A stretch of 37,234 nucleotides of DNA from Candidatus Poseidoniales archaeon (GCA_003602635.1 QQSJ01000054.1:1-37234), one strand, 5' to 3'; shown: positions 27,332 through 36,169, counted from the stretch's first letter. Notes: generated by a model from the sequence alone, not told the origin. Translations and numbers: made by a program.

Positions 27332-27975
27332 GCCAAGACCCACTTGATGAAGCATTGAAGCGGCATCTGCCAGCCCTTCCGAGGCCCAAGGCGCTTCCAA
27401 AACGCCTCGAACGCGTCTACGACGGCATGGGCGATCGTTTGGCCATGCGACATCATCTCGACCGGTACGACGAGGTGAGCGGCGGTCCTTCGGCCAGGGG
27501 CATCGACGACGAACTGCTTCGACGCATGGCTTCCTATCTCCTGAGTTTGGCTGAGGGGCGTTGGAGGAGGCTGGCCAAATCAATCCCTGCCTTGTGGAAG
27601 CGTGGGGGCCGAGAGCACCGAAAGATCGCCGGCATGCTCGTCGCGAACCTTCCGGAGGAAGCCCTTGGAGACGAGCGGTGGACCGTGTTTTCCATGTTGC
27701 TTCAGAACGACGTAGGGCTGGCTCCCGTCGTGGACGCAGCAGAGGAAATCCGTCGTGCCTCCGGCCAAGGCCCTTCCGAAGCATGGCTGCTCGCCATGGC
27801 CGCACAAGCGCCCTTGTGGCACCGCTATGCAGCGGTCATCGCCATGACGGGTCCGCCCGAAGAGGCGGGTGCTTCCGTCCACGATCTCGTGGCCTCCGTC
27901 GACGCGCCCAGCCGCATGTTCGAACGGTTGCGAGAGCGGTGGCTGGAGCGTCATGTTGATGCCCGCAGCGCCTAA
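27328..27975 (+). CDS. Hypothetical protein
   Basis: GTG start overlapping the upstream stop (gtga); 215-aa helical protein. Confidence 0.6.
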   Translation: MSQDPLDEALKRHLPALPRPKALPKRLERVYDGMGDRLAMRHHLDRYDEVSGGPSARGIDDELLRRMASYLLSLAEGRWRRLAKSIPALWKRGGREHRKIAGMLVANLPEEALGDERWTVFSMLLQNDVGLAPVVDAAEEIRRASGQGPSEAWLLAMAAQAPLWHRYAAVIAMTGPPEEAGASVHDLVASVDAPSRMFERLRERWLERHVDARSA

Positions 27976-27984
27976 ACGCGGCCT

Positions 27985-28194
27985 ATGGCGGAGCGGTTTC
28001 TTCCGACGGAAGACCCGGTCCGAGAAGCCGTCCTTCAGTGGACCGTGAACCGGGACGCGGCTGACGTGCGACGGTTGCTGACGTGGTTGCCCGATGCCCG
28101 TTCGTCGCGCGAACGTGAGGTCCTCATGGTACGCGTTCGTGGCTTGCTCGATGAGTTGACCAACGCCCTCGACGCGCTTGAAGCGATGAGGTGA
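27985..28194 (+). CDS. Small hypothetical protein
   Basis: 69 aa, MAERFLPTEDPVREAVLQWTVNRDAADVRRLLTWLPD...; placed tightly in an apparent operon. Confidence 0.5.
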   Translation: MAERFLPTEDPVREAVLQWTVNRDAADVRRLLTWLPDARSSREREVLMVRVRGLLDELTNALDALEAMR

Positions 28195-28198
28195 GCGC

Positions 28199-28768
28199 GT
28201 GGTTGGGCTGCTGCTGCTCGCAGGTGGGCAGAGCCGAAGAATGGGGCGCGACAAGGCGCGTTTGCACGGTGGCGTTCGAAGGATCTTGCGCGAAGCAAAG
28301 GCAGCCGGACTTTCGCCGCGCATCGTTCTTGCAGGACCGGCCCCCCGTGGAGCGGACCTGAAACGCGACGGGTGGCTCGACGAGGCCGACGACATCATCG
28401 ACGATCCCGAGGAGGCCACCTGCCTCCATGACGTGCTTGTTGCGGTCTTGAACGGCCACCTTCCACCGATGATCCTGACACCGTGCGACGCCGTTTCGGT
28501 GGATCAGGCCATGTTCACCCGCCTTGTGTCGATGGGTGCTGGGGTTCCCCTCGACGAGGAAGGGCGACGGCAGGTGTTGTTCAGCCATCTTCCAGAGGGC
28601 TGGGTCGCTGCACCGAACGCTCAACGACGCACGGAAGCGCTGTTTGAGGCGCTCGAGGACCACGGCCTTGGAACGGAAGGCGTGAAACTCCGAACCGTCA
28701 ACACGCCCGAAGAATGGGCGGCCATGCCCTCAGTCCAACCGGGGCGCGTCGATGGAAATGGCCCCTGA
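28199..28768 (+). CDS. MobA-like NTP transferase (molybdenum cofactor guanylyltransferase-like)
   Basis: GTG start; VVGLLLLAGGQSRRMGRDKARL signature; PPMILTPCDAV. Confidence 0.8.
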   Translation: MVGLLLLAGGQSRRMGRDKARLHGGVRRILREAKAAGLSPRIVLAGPAPRGADLKRDGWLDEADDIIDDPEEATCLHDVLVAVLNGHLPPMILTPCDAVSVDQAMFTRLVSMGAGVPLDEEGRRQVLFSHLPEGWVAAPNAQRRTEALFEALEDHGLGTEGVKLRTVNTPEEWAAMPSVQPGRVDGNGP

Positions 28769-29371
28769 TGCCAAGGCATCGATGGCGCGTGGATACAACC
28801 GATGTTCCTCCACCTTGACCCGTGCGGCCAATCGTCCAACGTCGTCGCCATCCAAGACGGGGACCGTGGCTTGAGCGACAATGGGGCCTGTGTCCATGCC
28901 TGCATCGACGAAATGGACGGTGCACCCGCTTTCGGTCGCTCCAGCGAAGAGCACGTCGCGGTGGGCGTGGGCGCCGGGGAAGGCTGGAAGCAACGAAGGG
29001 TGGATGTTGAGCAGCCGTCCTTCCCATCGGGCCACGAAACCCGGTGTGAGCAACCTCATCCAGCCAGAAAGGATGACCGCTTCCACGTCGTGGGCCTCAA
29101 GTTGGGCCTGAACCAGCGCCTCATGCGCGAGGCGACGGGCGGTTCGGTCGGCCATCGACGGCAAGGGCACGGCTTCGACAACGCAGCCCATCTGCTCAGC
29201 ACGCTCCACGGCCCCTGCATCGGCGTGATCGGTCAACACCAAGACGGTCGTGTGGAGCACGCCCCCCGTGGCCCGCTGGTAACGCACCAAGGCTTCCATC
29301 CCAGAGCCCGACCCAGAGGCCAGCACCGCAAGACGCAACGGCGCCTCTGAGGTCGCGATGCGTGGACGCAT
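28730..29371 (-). CDS. purN: Phosphoribosylglycinamide formyltransferase
   Basis: LAVLASGSGSGMEALV, VILSGWMRLLTPGFVARWEGRLLNIHPSLLPAFPGAHAHRDVL, GCTVHFVDAGMDTGPIVAQATVPV. Confidence 0.93.
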   Translation of the reverse strand: MRPRIATSEAPLRLAVLASGSGSGMEALVRYQRATGGVLHTTVLVLTDHADAGAVERAEQMGCVVEAVPLPSMADRTARRLAHEALVQAQLEAHDVEAVILSGWMRLLTPGFVARWEGRLLNIHPSLLPAFPGAHAHRDVLFAGATESGCTVHFVDAGMDTGPIVAQATVPVLDGDDVGRLAARVKVEEHRLYPRAIDALASGAISIDAPRLD

Positions 29372-29452
29372 ACCTCGTGCAGGGTTGGACCGAACATGAG
29401 CGCTTCGGCCCGAAGACCGACCCTTTTTGGCGTGGCGTCCTGCCAACGCGGC

Positions 29453-29956
29453 ATGACGGAGGCCCCTTTGGAGAGGTTGTCCACCGTCGACGAGGTCATG
29501 GCGACGTACGCCATCACGTCCACTCCCGTCAAGCGCGTCGTCTGCTTGGCGCTTGGATTGATTTTCATCGTCTTCGCAATCATCGGCATTTGGGTTCCGG
29601 GTTGGCCGACGGTCTCATGGGCGGTTCCAGCGGCCTTCTTTTTCTCGATGTCCAGCCCTCGTTTGTTCCGTTGGACCTTGGAGAACCGCTGGTTCGGTTC
29701 GGCCTTGTTCGAATACTACGCGACGGGAAAAACCGTGCCAAAGCATGCCAAATACGGCATTGCGGGGTTCATCACCCTCTCGACGCTGCTTTCTGCCTAT
29801 GGCGTCTGGGCGGTCTCCGTTCGAGGTGACGGTGCCCTGTTGCAACCCTCCACATGGAACGGCGCTGACCCTGGCTTTGGCCCCGCCACGGTGTTGGCTG
29901 CAGGGCTGTTTGGCGTGTGGTTCATTCTGATCCGGGTTCGCACGCGGACGAGATGA
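29453..29956 (+). CDS. DUF454 (YbaN-like) membrane protein
   Basis: KRVVCLALGLIFIVFAIIGIWVPGWPTVSWAVPAAFFFSMSSPRLFRWTLENRWFGSALFEYY: DUF454 pattern. Start could be ATG 29498. Confidence 0.8.
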   Translation: MTEAPLERLSTVDEVMATYAITSTPVKRVVCLALGLIFIVFAIIGIWVPGWPTVSWAVPAAFFFSMSSPRLFRWTLENRWFGSALFEYYATGKTVPKHAKYGIAGFITLSTLLSAYGVWAVSVRGDGALLQPSTWNGADPGFGPATVLAAGLFGVWFILIRVRTRTR

Positions 29957-30166
29957 TTAGTCGTCATGCCCCATTCGACGTCTGACCCTGGCCACGGTGT
30001 TTTGTCCGGCCTTGTCGTCGACAAAAGGCAGCAAACCGTGCACCAGCAAGCGGGCGCTTCCAAGAAGGAACATGGCGGCCATGCTCCAAGCGGTGAAGAG
30101 GTGCGTGAACCAGTTCATGTTCACGTCGTTGAGGTGACCCATGAACAATCGGCAGAGGGCGGACAT
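29957..30166 (-). CDS. Small membrane protein (possible DUF6356-like)
   Basis: MNWFTHLFTAWSMAAMFLLGSARLLVHGLLPFVDDKAGQNTVARVRRRMGHDD; one or two TM segments. Start may be the internal M. Confidence 0.5.
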   Translation of the reverse strand: MSALCRLFMGHLNDVNMNWFTHLFTAWSMAAMFLLGSARLLVHGLLPFVDDKAGQNTVARVRRRMGHDD

Positions 30167-30192
30167 TTGGTCCTTCGCGTCGAACGGGACCT

Positions 30193-31833
30193 TCAGTGAC
30201 GGAACAAACGACGGCCGGTGAACACCATCGCGACGCCCAAAGCATCGGCAGCGGCGATCACTTCCTTGTCGCGAATGGAGCCCCCGGGTTGCACGATGAG
30301 GCGAGCGCCGGCTGCAGCCGCCTGCTCAACACCATCGGGGAAGGGGAAGAAGGCATCAGAGGCCAACACGCAATCTTTCGCACGGTCTCCTGCGCGCCGT
30401 CCTGCGATCCGTACGGCTTCAACGCGGCTGGTTTGCCCTGGTCCAATGCCAACGGTCGCCAAGCCTTGCACCATGACGATGGCGTTGGATTTCACCTGTT
30501 CACACACCCTCGCAGCAAAGCGCATCGACGCAGCATCCGTTGCGTCCATCTGACGCGAGGTGACCGTGGAGAGGTCCTTGACGTCGAGGCGTGGGGGCTC
30601 TTCGGTTTGCATCAACCAGCCGCCCTCGATGGGCTTGCGCACAAGGCGTCGTTCCAAGGGCGCAAGACGGTCGCCCGGTGAAGCCAAGGTCAGCAGACGC
30701 CTGTTGGATTTGCTGCGCAGAAGGTCACGTGCATCGTCGTCGTATGCAGGAGCCATCACGACTTCGACAAACAAGCCACCGATGGCTTCCGCCGTCGCCA
30801 AGGTGACGGGAGTGTTGAAGGCAATGATGGACCCAAACGCCGATTCGGAATCTGACGCCAAGGCCTGACGGAAGGCTTCCTCTTGCGTCGCGCCCAAGGC
30901 GGCTCCACAGGGGTTGGCGTGCTTGACGATGACGCAGGCATGCGGGGCCTCAGGCCACTCGTCCGTGGAAAGCGAACGGCAGAGACGCAGGCAGGCATCG
31001 GCGTCCGCGTAATTGTTGTACGACATCGCTTTGCCGCCCTGAACGTCTGCCCCGACAAGGGTCGAAGCATCTCCTTCTGACGCAGGATCGATGAACAGCG
31101 CCGCAGCCTGATGGGCGTTCTCTCCGTATCGGAGCATCTCGTGTTGGGTTGCTGCCACGCGGATAACGGAGGGGAAGCGTGCGGCCTGTTCTTCCACCGC
31201 TTCGACGGACTCAGGTGCACCGGTCCACCGCTGATGCAAGGTGGTGGCGATGGCCGTGTCGTACCCTGAGGTCTGTTCGAAGGCCTCCAACGCCAGGGCT
31301 TGCCGGAGGTCCATGCCGACCACTTCAGGTCGGCCGGCATCCTCGAGCGAGGCGAGAACTTCCGCATAGCGCTCTGGACGGACGACAATGAGCACGTTTC
31401 GATGGTTTTTGGCCGATGCACGCACGAGGGTTGGGCCGCCGATGTCGATCATCTCGAGCAGTTCGGTGTCCTCGAGGGGTGGGTTCTTGGCGGCGGCTTC
31501 TGCAAAGGGATAGAGGTTGACCGCCACGACTTGGATGGGTGGGTATCCGAGTTCACGAAGATGGGTGGCGTCGTCTTCGCGTTCAAGGCGAGCGAGCAAG
31601 GGGCCGTGGATGGCAGGATGGAGGGATTTGACCCGGCCGTCGAAAATCTCGGGGTGGCCGGTGGCCTCGGACACGTCGAGCACCGTCAGCCCTGCTTCGC
31701 GAAGCACACGCGCGGTGCCGCCGGTGGAGAGCAATTCGAAGCCGAGGTCGGCAAGACCCTGGCCAAAAGGAACGATGTCGCGCTTGTCCCAAACGCTGAG
31801 CAGGGCGCGTGGACGGACGGGCTCCTGTTCCAT
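30193..31833 (-). CDS. purH: Bifunctional AICAR formyltransferase / IMP cyclohydrolase
   Basis: RALLSVWDKRDIVPFGQGLADLGFELLSTGGTARVLREAGLTV, GRVKSLHPAIHGPLLAR, NLYPF, MIDIGGPTLVRASAKN, KHANPCGAA, SDAFFPFPDGVEQAAAAGARLIVQPGGSIRD. Confidence 0.96.
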   Translation of the reverse strand: MEQEPVRPRALLSVWDKRDIVPFGQGLADLGFELLSTGGTARVLREAGLTVLDVSEATGHPEIFDGRVKSLHPAIHGPLLARLEREDDATHLRELGYPPIQVVAVNLYPFAEAAAKNPPLEDTELLEMIDIGGPTLVRASAKNHRNVLIVVRPERYAEVLASLEDAGRPEVVGMDLRQALALEAFEQTSGYDTAIATTLHQRWTGAPESVEAVEEQAARFPSVIRVAATQHEMLRYGENAHQAAALFIDPASEGDASTLVGADVQGGKAMSYNNYADADACLRLCRSLSTDEWPEAPHACVIVKHANPCGAALGATQEEAFRQALASDSESAFGSIIAFNTPVTLATAEAIGGLFVEVVMAPAYDDDARDLLRSKSNRRLLTLASPGDRLAPLERRLVRKPIEGGWLMQTEEPPRLDVKDLSTVTSRQMDATDAASMRFAARVCEQVKSNAIVMVQGLATVGIGPGQTSRVEAVRIAGRRAGDRAKDCVLASDAFFPFPDGVEQAAAAGARLIVQPGGSIRDKEVIAAADALGVAMVFTGRRLFRH

Positions 31834-31882
31834 GACGCGACCCGTTTTAGCAAGCATCGGTGGACCCGTTATGAACGTGGCG

Positions 31883-33472
31883 TCAGTCGCCCCGGGCCGA
31901 AATCACCTGGTCGATTCGAAGCAAGCCGCACACGGCTTCCGTGGCGACTTCGATGGCGTGTTCCAACGTCTCCGCGTTCGCCCATGCCGCGTCAATGGGG
32001 CCGTTGGCTCCCGCGGCCGTGACGCCGTTGTCGCTGCTTCCGGCTCGGTGCGCAGCCCGTAGGTCGAGAAGCACGTCGAGCCGGTTCCCGCCCGCGTTCT
32101 CGATGAGCGATCCTGGAACGGCTTCGAGGGCGCGAGCGTAGGCCTCCATCGCCAACCTGCGTCGGCCTGTGGCTGCTTCTGCTGATGCTCGAACCGCCGA
32201 TGCTGCGGCAATGTGGAGGCTTCCCCCACCGAGCAGCAGGCGACCAGAGCTCATGGCCCCAATGACCGAACGCAACGCATCGAAAAGGCCGCGGATGACC
32301 TCCTCGGTCGCGGTACCGGCGCTTCCCGCCACATCAATGCAGGCCAGCCTGCTGTTCGCGTGTTCGAAGATCAGGCGCTCTCGCCGCCCTTCGTCCCCTT
32401 CGAGCGTCTCGACGGAAAAGCGATCCAAACGGCCCAAGGCTTCGGGGGTGAGGTCGTCAAGATGCTCGCACAACGTGGCCCCGGTGACTTTTGCAAGGTC
32501 CTCTGCACCGTCGCGTTCGAGGTCCGCGAGCACGACGCAACCTGCGTCCACGAGACGATGCAACACACGGGTTTCGACCTCCTTGGCGCAGATCACCAAA
32601 CGTGCCCCAGAAGCAAGCACGGCCTCCGCGTGGGCGTCGAGAAGGGCGTCTTCTGCGGCCATGAAAGATTCGAGTTGATCGACGTCGTTGACTTCAATCT
32701 CCGTCTCTCTGACACCTTTTTGCAGCGCCAACGGTCGCGTCAAGACGGCGACTTTGACGTCTTCCAATCGGCGAGCCTGACGGTCGAGGGAAAGGCGCTG
32801 GTCAAGGATCAACCCTGAGATGAGGCGGCTCTGGCCCAGGTCGCCTGCACCGCGCTTGGCCATTCGGATGCGCTCGTACGACAAGGGGTCGCCGTCGGCG
32901 GTTCGTTGGACGAGCATGGCGGCGTCCACCACCAGAGAGGCAAGGGCTGCACCACCGGCTTCAGCGCTCGTGCCCGTCATCGCGGTGAGGGCCACGTCGG
33001 CCCAACGGGACGTGTCGGCATCCGCTGCATCCACGCTTCGTGCTTCGGCGGTGGAGAGGGTGATGCCTGCGGCTTCGCGGTACCCTTCCACAAGCGTGAG
33101 AGGGTGAAGGCTACGTTCCAGCAGGCGACCGCCTTCCCGCATCAGCTCTGCTGCGAAAATCAGGCAGCCGGTGACACCGTCGCCGCAAGCGTTCTCCTGC
33201 GTTTCGGCCATGGACACGAAGGTCTTGGCAGCGGGGTGCTTGACCATCAGGTCGGCCACGATACGGGCACCGTCGTTGGTGACCGCGGTTTCCCCGTTGG
33301 ATTTGTACAACATCTTGTCCAGCCCGTTGGGCCCAAAGGTGCCTCGAATCAGGTCACCAAAAGCCACTGCTGCCCGGACAAGTTTCTGCGTCACGGCCAC
33401 GCCACTGGTGACGTTGGTCGTCGGACGAACGATGACGACGGGGGCGCGGCCACCGCTTTCCTCTCCGTCCAT
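31883..33472 (-). CDS. Group II chaperonin (thermosome/CCT family), divergent
   Basis: DLIRGTFGPNGLDKMLYKSNGETAVTNDGARIVADLMVKHPAAKTFVSMAETQENACGDGVTG...RIDQVISARGD. Starts at ATG 33472, 33499 or upstream TTG are possible. Confidence 0.9.
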   Translation of the reverse strand: MDGEESGGRAPVVIVRPTTNVTSGVAVTQKLVRAAVAFGDLIRGTFGPNGLDKMLYKSNGETAVTNDGARIVADLMVKHPAAKTFVSMAETQENACGDGVTGCLIFAAELMREGGRLLERSLHPLTLVEGYREAAGITLSTAEARSVDAADADTSRWADVALTAMTGTSAEAGGAALASLVVDAAMLVQRTADGDPLSYERIRMAKRGAGDLGQSRLISGLILDQRLSLDRQARRLEDVKVAVLTRPLALQKGVRETEIEVNDVDQLESFMAAEDALLDAHAEAVLASGARLVICAKEVETRVLHRLVDAGCVVLADLERDGAEDLAKVTGATLCEHLDDLTPEALGRLDRFSVETLEGDEGRRERLIFEHANSRLACIDVAGSAGTATEEVIRGLFDALRSVIGAMSSGRLLLGGGSLHIAAASAVRASAEAATGRRRLAMEAYARALEAVPGSLIENAGGNRLDVLLDLRAAHRAGSSDNGVTAAGANGPIDAAWANAETLEHAIEVATEAVCGLLRIDQVISARGD

Positions 33473-33516
33473 CGCGCGCCGGTCTGAGCACGCCCTCATG
33501 AATCCTGCCTCGGGCC

Positions 33517-33756
33517 TCAACCTGCGGATTCAGCCTCGTTGAGGGCCGCAAGGGTGGCGTCAAGCACCGCTTGGAGGTCCCGAAGCGAGGGGGCAACAAC
33601 GTGCACCACCAAGGCTTCGCCGTCAACGCTCGCGTTGACGCCGTCCATGCCGTCGACGGCCGTCTGCAACGCTGCTCGACCCTCCAAGCGGAGGTCGATG
33701 GACACCGGCTCCATGCGCGGACGTGGCGCCCCTTGCTCATCACCATGACGGCTCAT
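33517..33756 (-). CDS. KEOPS complex subunit Pcc1-like protein
   Basis: MEPVSIDLRLEGRAALQTAVDGMDGVNASVDGEALVVHVVAPSLRDLQAVLDATLAALNEAE: size and pattern of archaeal Pcc1. Confidence 0.65.
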   Translation of the reverse strand: MSRHGDEQGAPRPRMEPVSIDLRLEGRAALQTAVDGMDGVNASVDGEALVVHVVAPSLRDLQAVLDATLAALNEAESAG

Positions 33757-33793
33757 CCATCGGGCTGATAGCCCAGACGCCGAGTCCGCTCTG

Positions 33794-35164
33794 ATGACCC
33801 AACGTGACGTGTTGGCCGGGGCTGGCGGCGTTCTGCTGGGCGCCGCGCGCACGGATCACGCTGGGCGACGTGCCGTGCTGTTGGTGCGCGGCGATGAGGA
33901 CACCTCTGAATTCGTCGACCTGGCTGCAACCATGGGCATCGTCATCGTCGAAGTCGTCAAACAACGCGGGCGTGAAGATCCGCGGACCTACCTCGGACGC
34001 GGTCGTTTGGACGAGGTCGCCGACCTGTTGCGGAGCGCTCCGTCCGGTCACGCGTGGAAGGGCGTGGACTTGGTCCTCTTCCACGCCAATGCCACGCCTC
34101 GCCAACTGGTGGCCATGTCCACCGTGCTCGACGTGGAAGTCTGGGACCGCGTTCGTTTGCTGCTCGCGTTGTTTACGGCGCATGCGGCTTCCGTCGAAGC
34201 CCGAACGCAGGTCCGCATCGCGCGTCTGCGCTCGGACCGCACTGTGTTGCGTGAAGTGATCTCACAAGAAACGACGGGCGAACGCGCGGGGTACGGTGGT
34301 GCTGGCGCCACGGGAGCGACCGAGGTCTTGGTGGCCCTTGGGCGAGAAATCGAAGGTTTGCGCCGTCGTTTGCAGCGCCATGCTCGGGCCCAGTCCGAAC
34401 GACGAAGGCAACGGACGCGGAGCGGGGCGCGCACCGTCGGCTTGGCAGGATACACCAACGCCGGCAAATCCAGCCTGTTTCGCGCCTTGTCTGGAAAATC
34501 TGTCTTGGTCGAAGACCGCTTGTTTTCGACGCTGGAAACCACCGTCGGTCGAATGGAAGCGAGCCCACGCGTCCTGCTGGCGGACACCATCGGATTCATC
34601 GACGCCTTGCCCAGCGAAACCCTCGAGGCGTTTCGCGCCACCTTGGCCGAGGCGTTGGAGTGCGATTTGCTCTTGCTCATGGCCGACGCGAGCGATGACG
34701 ACAACGAGTTGCTTCGACGTCTGAGCACGTCCATCCGCGAGGTGCAGGACCGGCTCGAAGACGAGGACGTGGACGTGATGGTCGTCATGACGAAGGTGGA
34801 TTTGATCGACGGTGACCAGCGAGCGCTTGTGACGGACCTCGTGGCCGAGGTCGGTCTGCATGACCTGCATTTCGTCTCGTCCCACACCGGCGAGGGCATG
34901 ACCGCGTTGCGTGATGCGATTTTGACGCGCCTGCACGGGCCGGCCCGTGTGGTGCGCATTGGGCCTCCGGCCGACGGAGGACGCCCCATCGCGGCCTTGG
35001 AAGACGCTGTGCGGAAGGCTGGCCTTGTGCTTGAGCGTCGTGACGTCGGCGAGGCCGTCGACCTGTTGTTGTGGTGCGACGGCGCAGACCTTGAGCGTCT
35101 GATGGCCCATGAGCCGAACCGCTTGACGGTGATTGGTGAGGGCGTGGACGCTTTCAGGTCATGA
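33794..35164 (+). CDS. hflX: GTPase HflX
   Basis: DPRTYLGRGRLDEVADLL, RLLLALFTAHAASVEARTQVRIARL, GYGGAGATGATE, VGLAGYTNAGKSSLFRAL, LFSTLETTVGRM, LADTIGFIDALPSETLEAFRATLAE, TKVDL. Confidence 0.96.
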   Translation: MTQRDVLAGAGGVLLGAARTDHAGRRAVLLVRGDEDTSEFVDLAATMGIVIVEVVKQRGREDPRTYLGRGRLDEVADLLRSAPSGHAWKGVDLVLFHANATPRQLVAMSTVLDVEVWDRVRLLLALFTAHAASVEARTQVRIARLRSDRTVLREVISQETTGERAGYGGAGATGATEVLVALGREIEGLRRRLQRHARAQSERRRQRTRSGARTVGLAGYTNAGKSSLFRALSGKSVLVEDRLFSTLETTVGRMEASPRVLLADTIGFIDALPSETLEAFRATLAEALECDLLLLMADASDDDNELLRRLSTSIREVQDRLEDEDVDVMVVMTKVDLIDGDQRALVTDLVAEVGLHDLHFVSSHTGEGMTALRDAILTRLHGPARVVRIGPPADGGRPIAALEDAVRKAGLVLERRDVGEAVDLLLWCDGADLERLMAHEPNRLTVIGEGVDAFRS

Positions 35165-36044
35165 CCGGCACGAGCCTTCGGGGCACGAGGAAGGTCAGGA
35201 TGATGGCCGTCAATCCAAGGATGCAAGCGCTGTAGAAGTGCCCCATGGTGAAGATGGACAAGACGGCGCCAACGCGAAGCAACGGCAGCGAACCAAGTTT
35301 GAGCGACATCACGCCAAAGCCGCCGCTGATGAGCGCGAGCCCCATGAAGCCGAAGCCGATGACCACGTACAGCCCCGCTGCAGCTGGATCCATCATCGGG
35401 TGTTCCATCTGTTGTGCTGAATTGTCGATGGTGCGGAGTTCACAGGAATCGGCGCCGTTGTTGCACGGTGCTGCCGCAAATTGAGCGGCTGAAGGGAAAT
35501 CGAACCTCAACGTGGTAAACCCGTACGGCTCGAACAAGGCCGGAGGGGAAAGCAAGACCCGGTTGGACAGCACGTCCGTGTGGTTGTCCCGGTCGAACAT
35601 CAGATCCACACGGACCAAACCAGGGGTGAGGTTCTCCAGAAGATACTCGCCCTGAGCATCGGTTTGAGCCTCTGCGAAGACCCATTGGTTGCCTGATTCC
35701 CACTGCACGTAGACGGTGACGTTCTCGAGGCCTTGGCCTTGTTCGTCCATCACGCTGCCCCGGAAAATGGCCGTGTCCTCAGGCGCAGCACGCGACATGG
35801 CGTAGACAAATTCGTCTGGACGCACCACGCCTTGCTCAGGTGAAGCGAAGTCCAGCCCGTTGACGAAGCCGAGCATGGAGACCACGATGACCAGCACGGC
35901 GATGGATCGGGCCATGGGGTGCAGGCCCTTCGCCTCGGTGAGCATCACGGCGTCGCTGCTGGCAAAGGTCAGGCCGGTGGCGATTTCCGCCGCCAGCCAA
36001 TCCTCGTCGTCTTCTTCGGACGTCTGCGGGGCCTCCTCATCCAC
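35154..36044 (-). CDS. Membrane protein with carboxypeptidase-regulatory-like (Ig-fold) domain
   Basis: TM SIAVLVIVVSMLGFV; IFRGSVMDEQGQGLENVTVYVQWESGNQWVFAEAQTDAQGEYLLENLTPGLVRVDL; C-terminal TM helices. GTG 36044 start is a choice; ATG alternatives exist downstream. Confidence 0.65.
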   Translation of the reverse strand: MDEEAPQTSEEDDEDWLAAEIATGLTFASSDAVMLTEAKGLHPMARSIAVLVIVVSMLGFVNGLDFASPEQGVVRPDEFVYAMSRAAPEDTAIFRGSVMDEQGQGLENVTVYVQWESGNQWVFAEAQTDAQGEYLLENLTPGLVRVDLMFDRDNHTDVLSNRVLLSPPALFEPYGFTTLRFDFPSAAQFAAAPCNNGADSCELRTIDNSAQQMEHPMMDPAAAGLYVVIGFGFMGLALISGGFGVMSLKLGSLPLLRVGAVLSIFTMGHFYSACILGLTAIILTFLVPRRLVPVMT

Positions 36045-36151
36045 GCTGCGGCGTGGTGCCCGTCCGGATTGAACCTGCCGACGGTGGCAAGGCTGCGTGG
36101 GCCGCCGCCGCGATTCGTGGCATTGAAATACCACCCCGATTACGCAACCAT

Positions 36152-36169
36152 AAGTTCACTAGTGAACTT
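36152..36169. promoter_or_regulatory. Perfect 18-bp palindrome AAGTTCACTAGTGAACTT, candidate operator of groES-groEL
   Basis: Exact self-reverse-complement sequence, 13 bp upstream of the groES ATG, in the only promoter-sized gap before the operon. Confidence 0.7.

Noticed and set aside
34048-35226. 392-aa minus-strand ORF opposite hflX
   Set aside because: Antisense shadow; HflX motifs on the plus strand are unambiguous.
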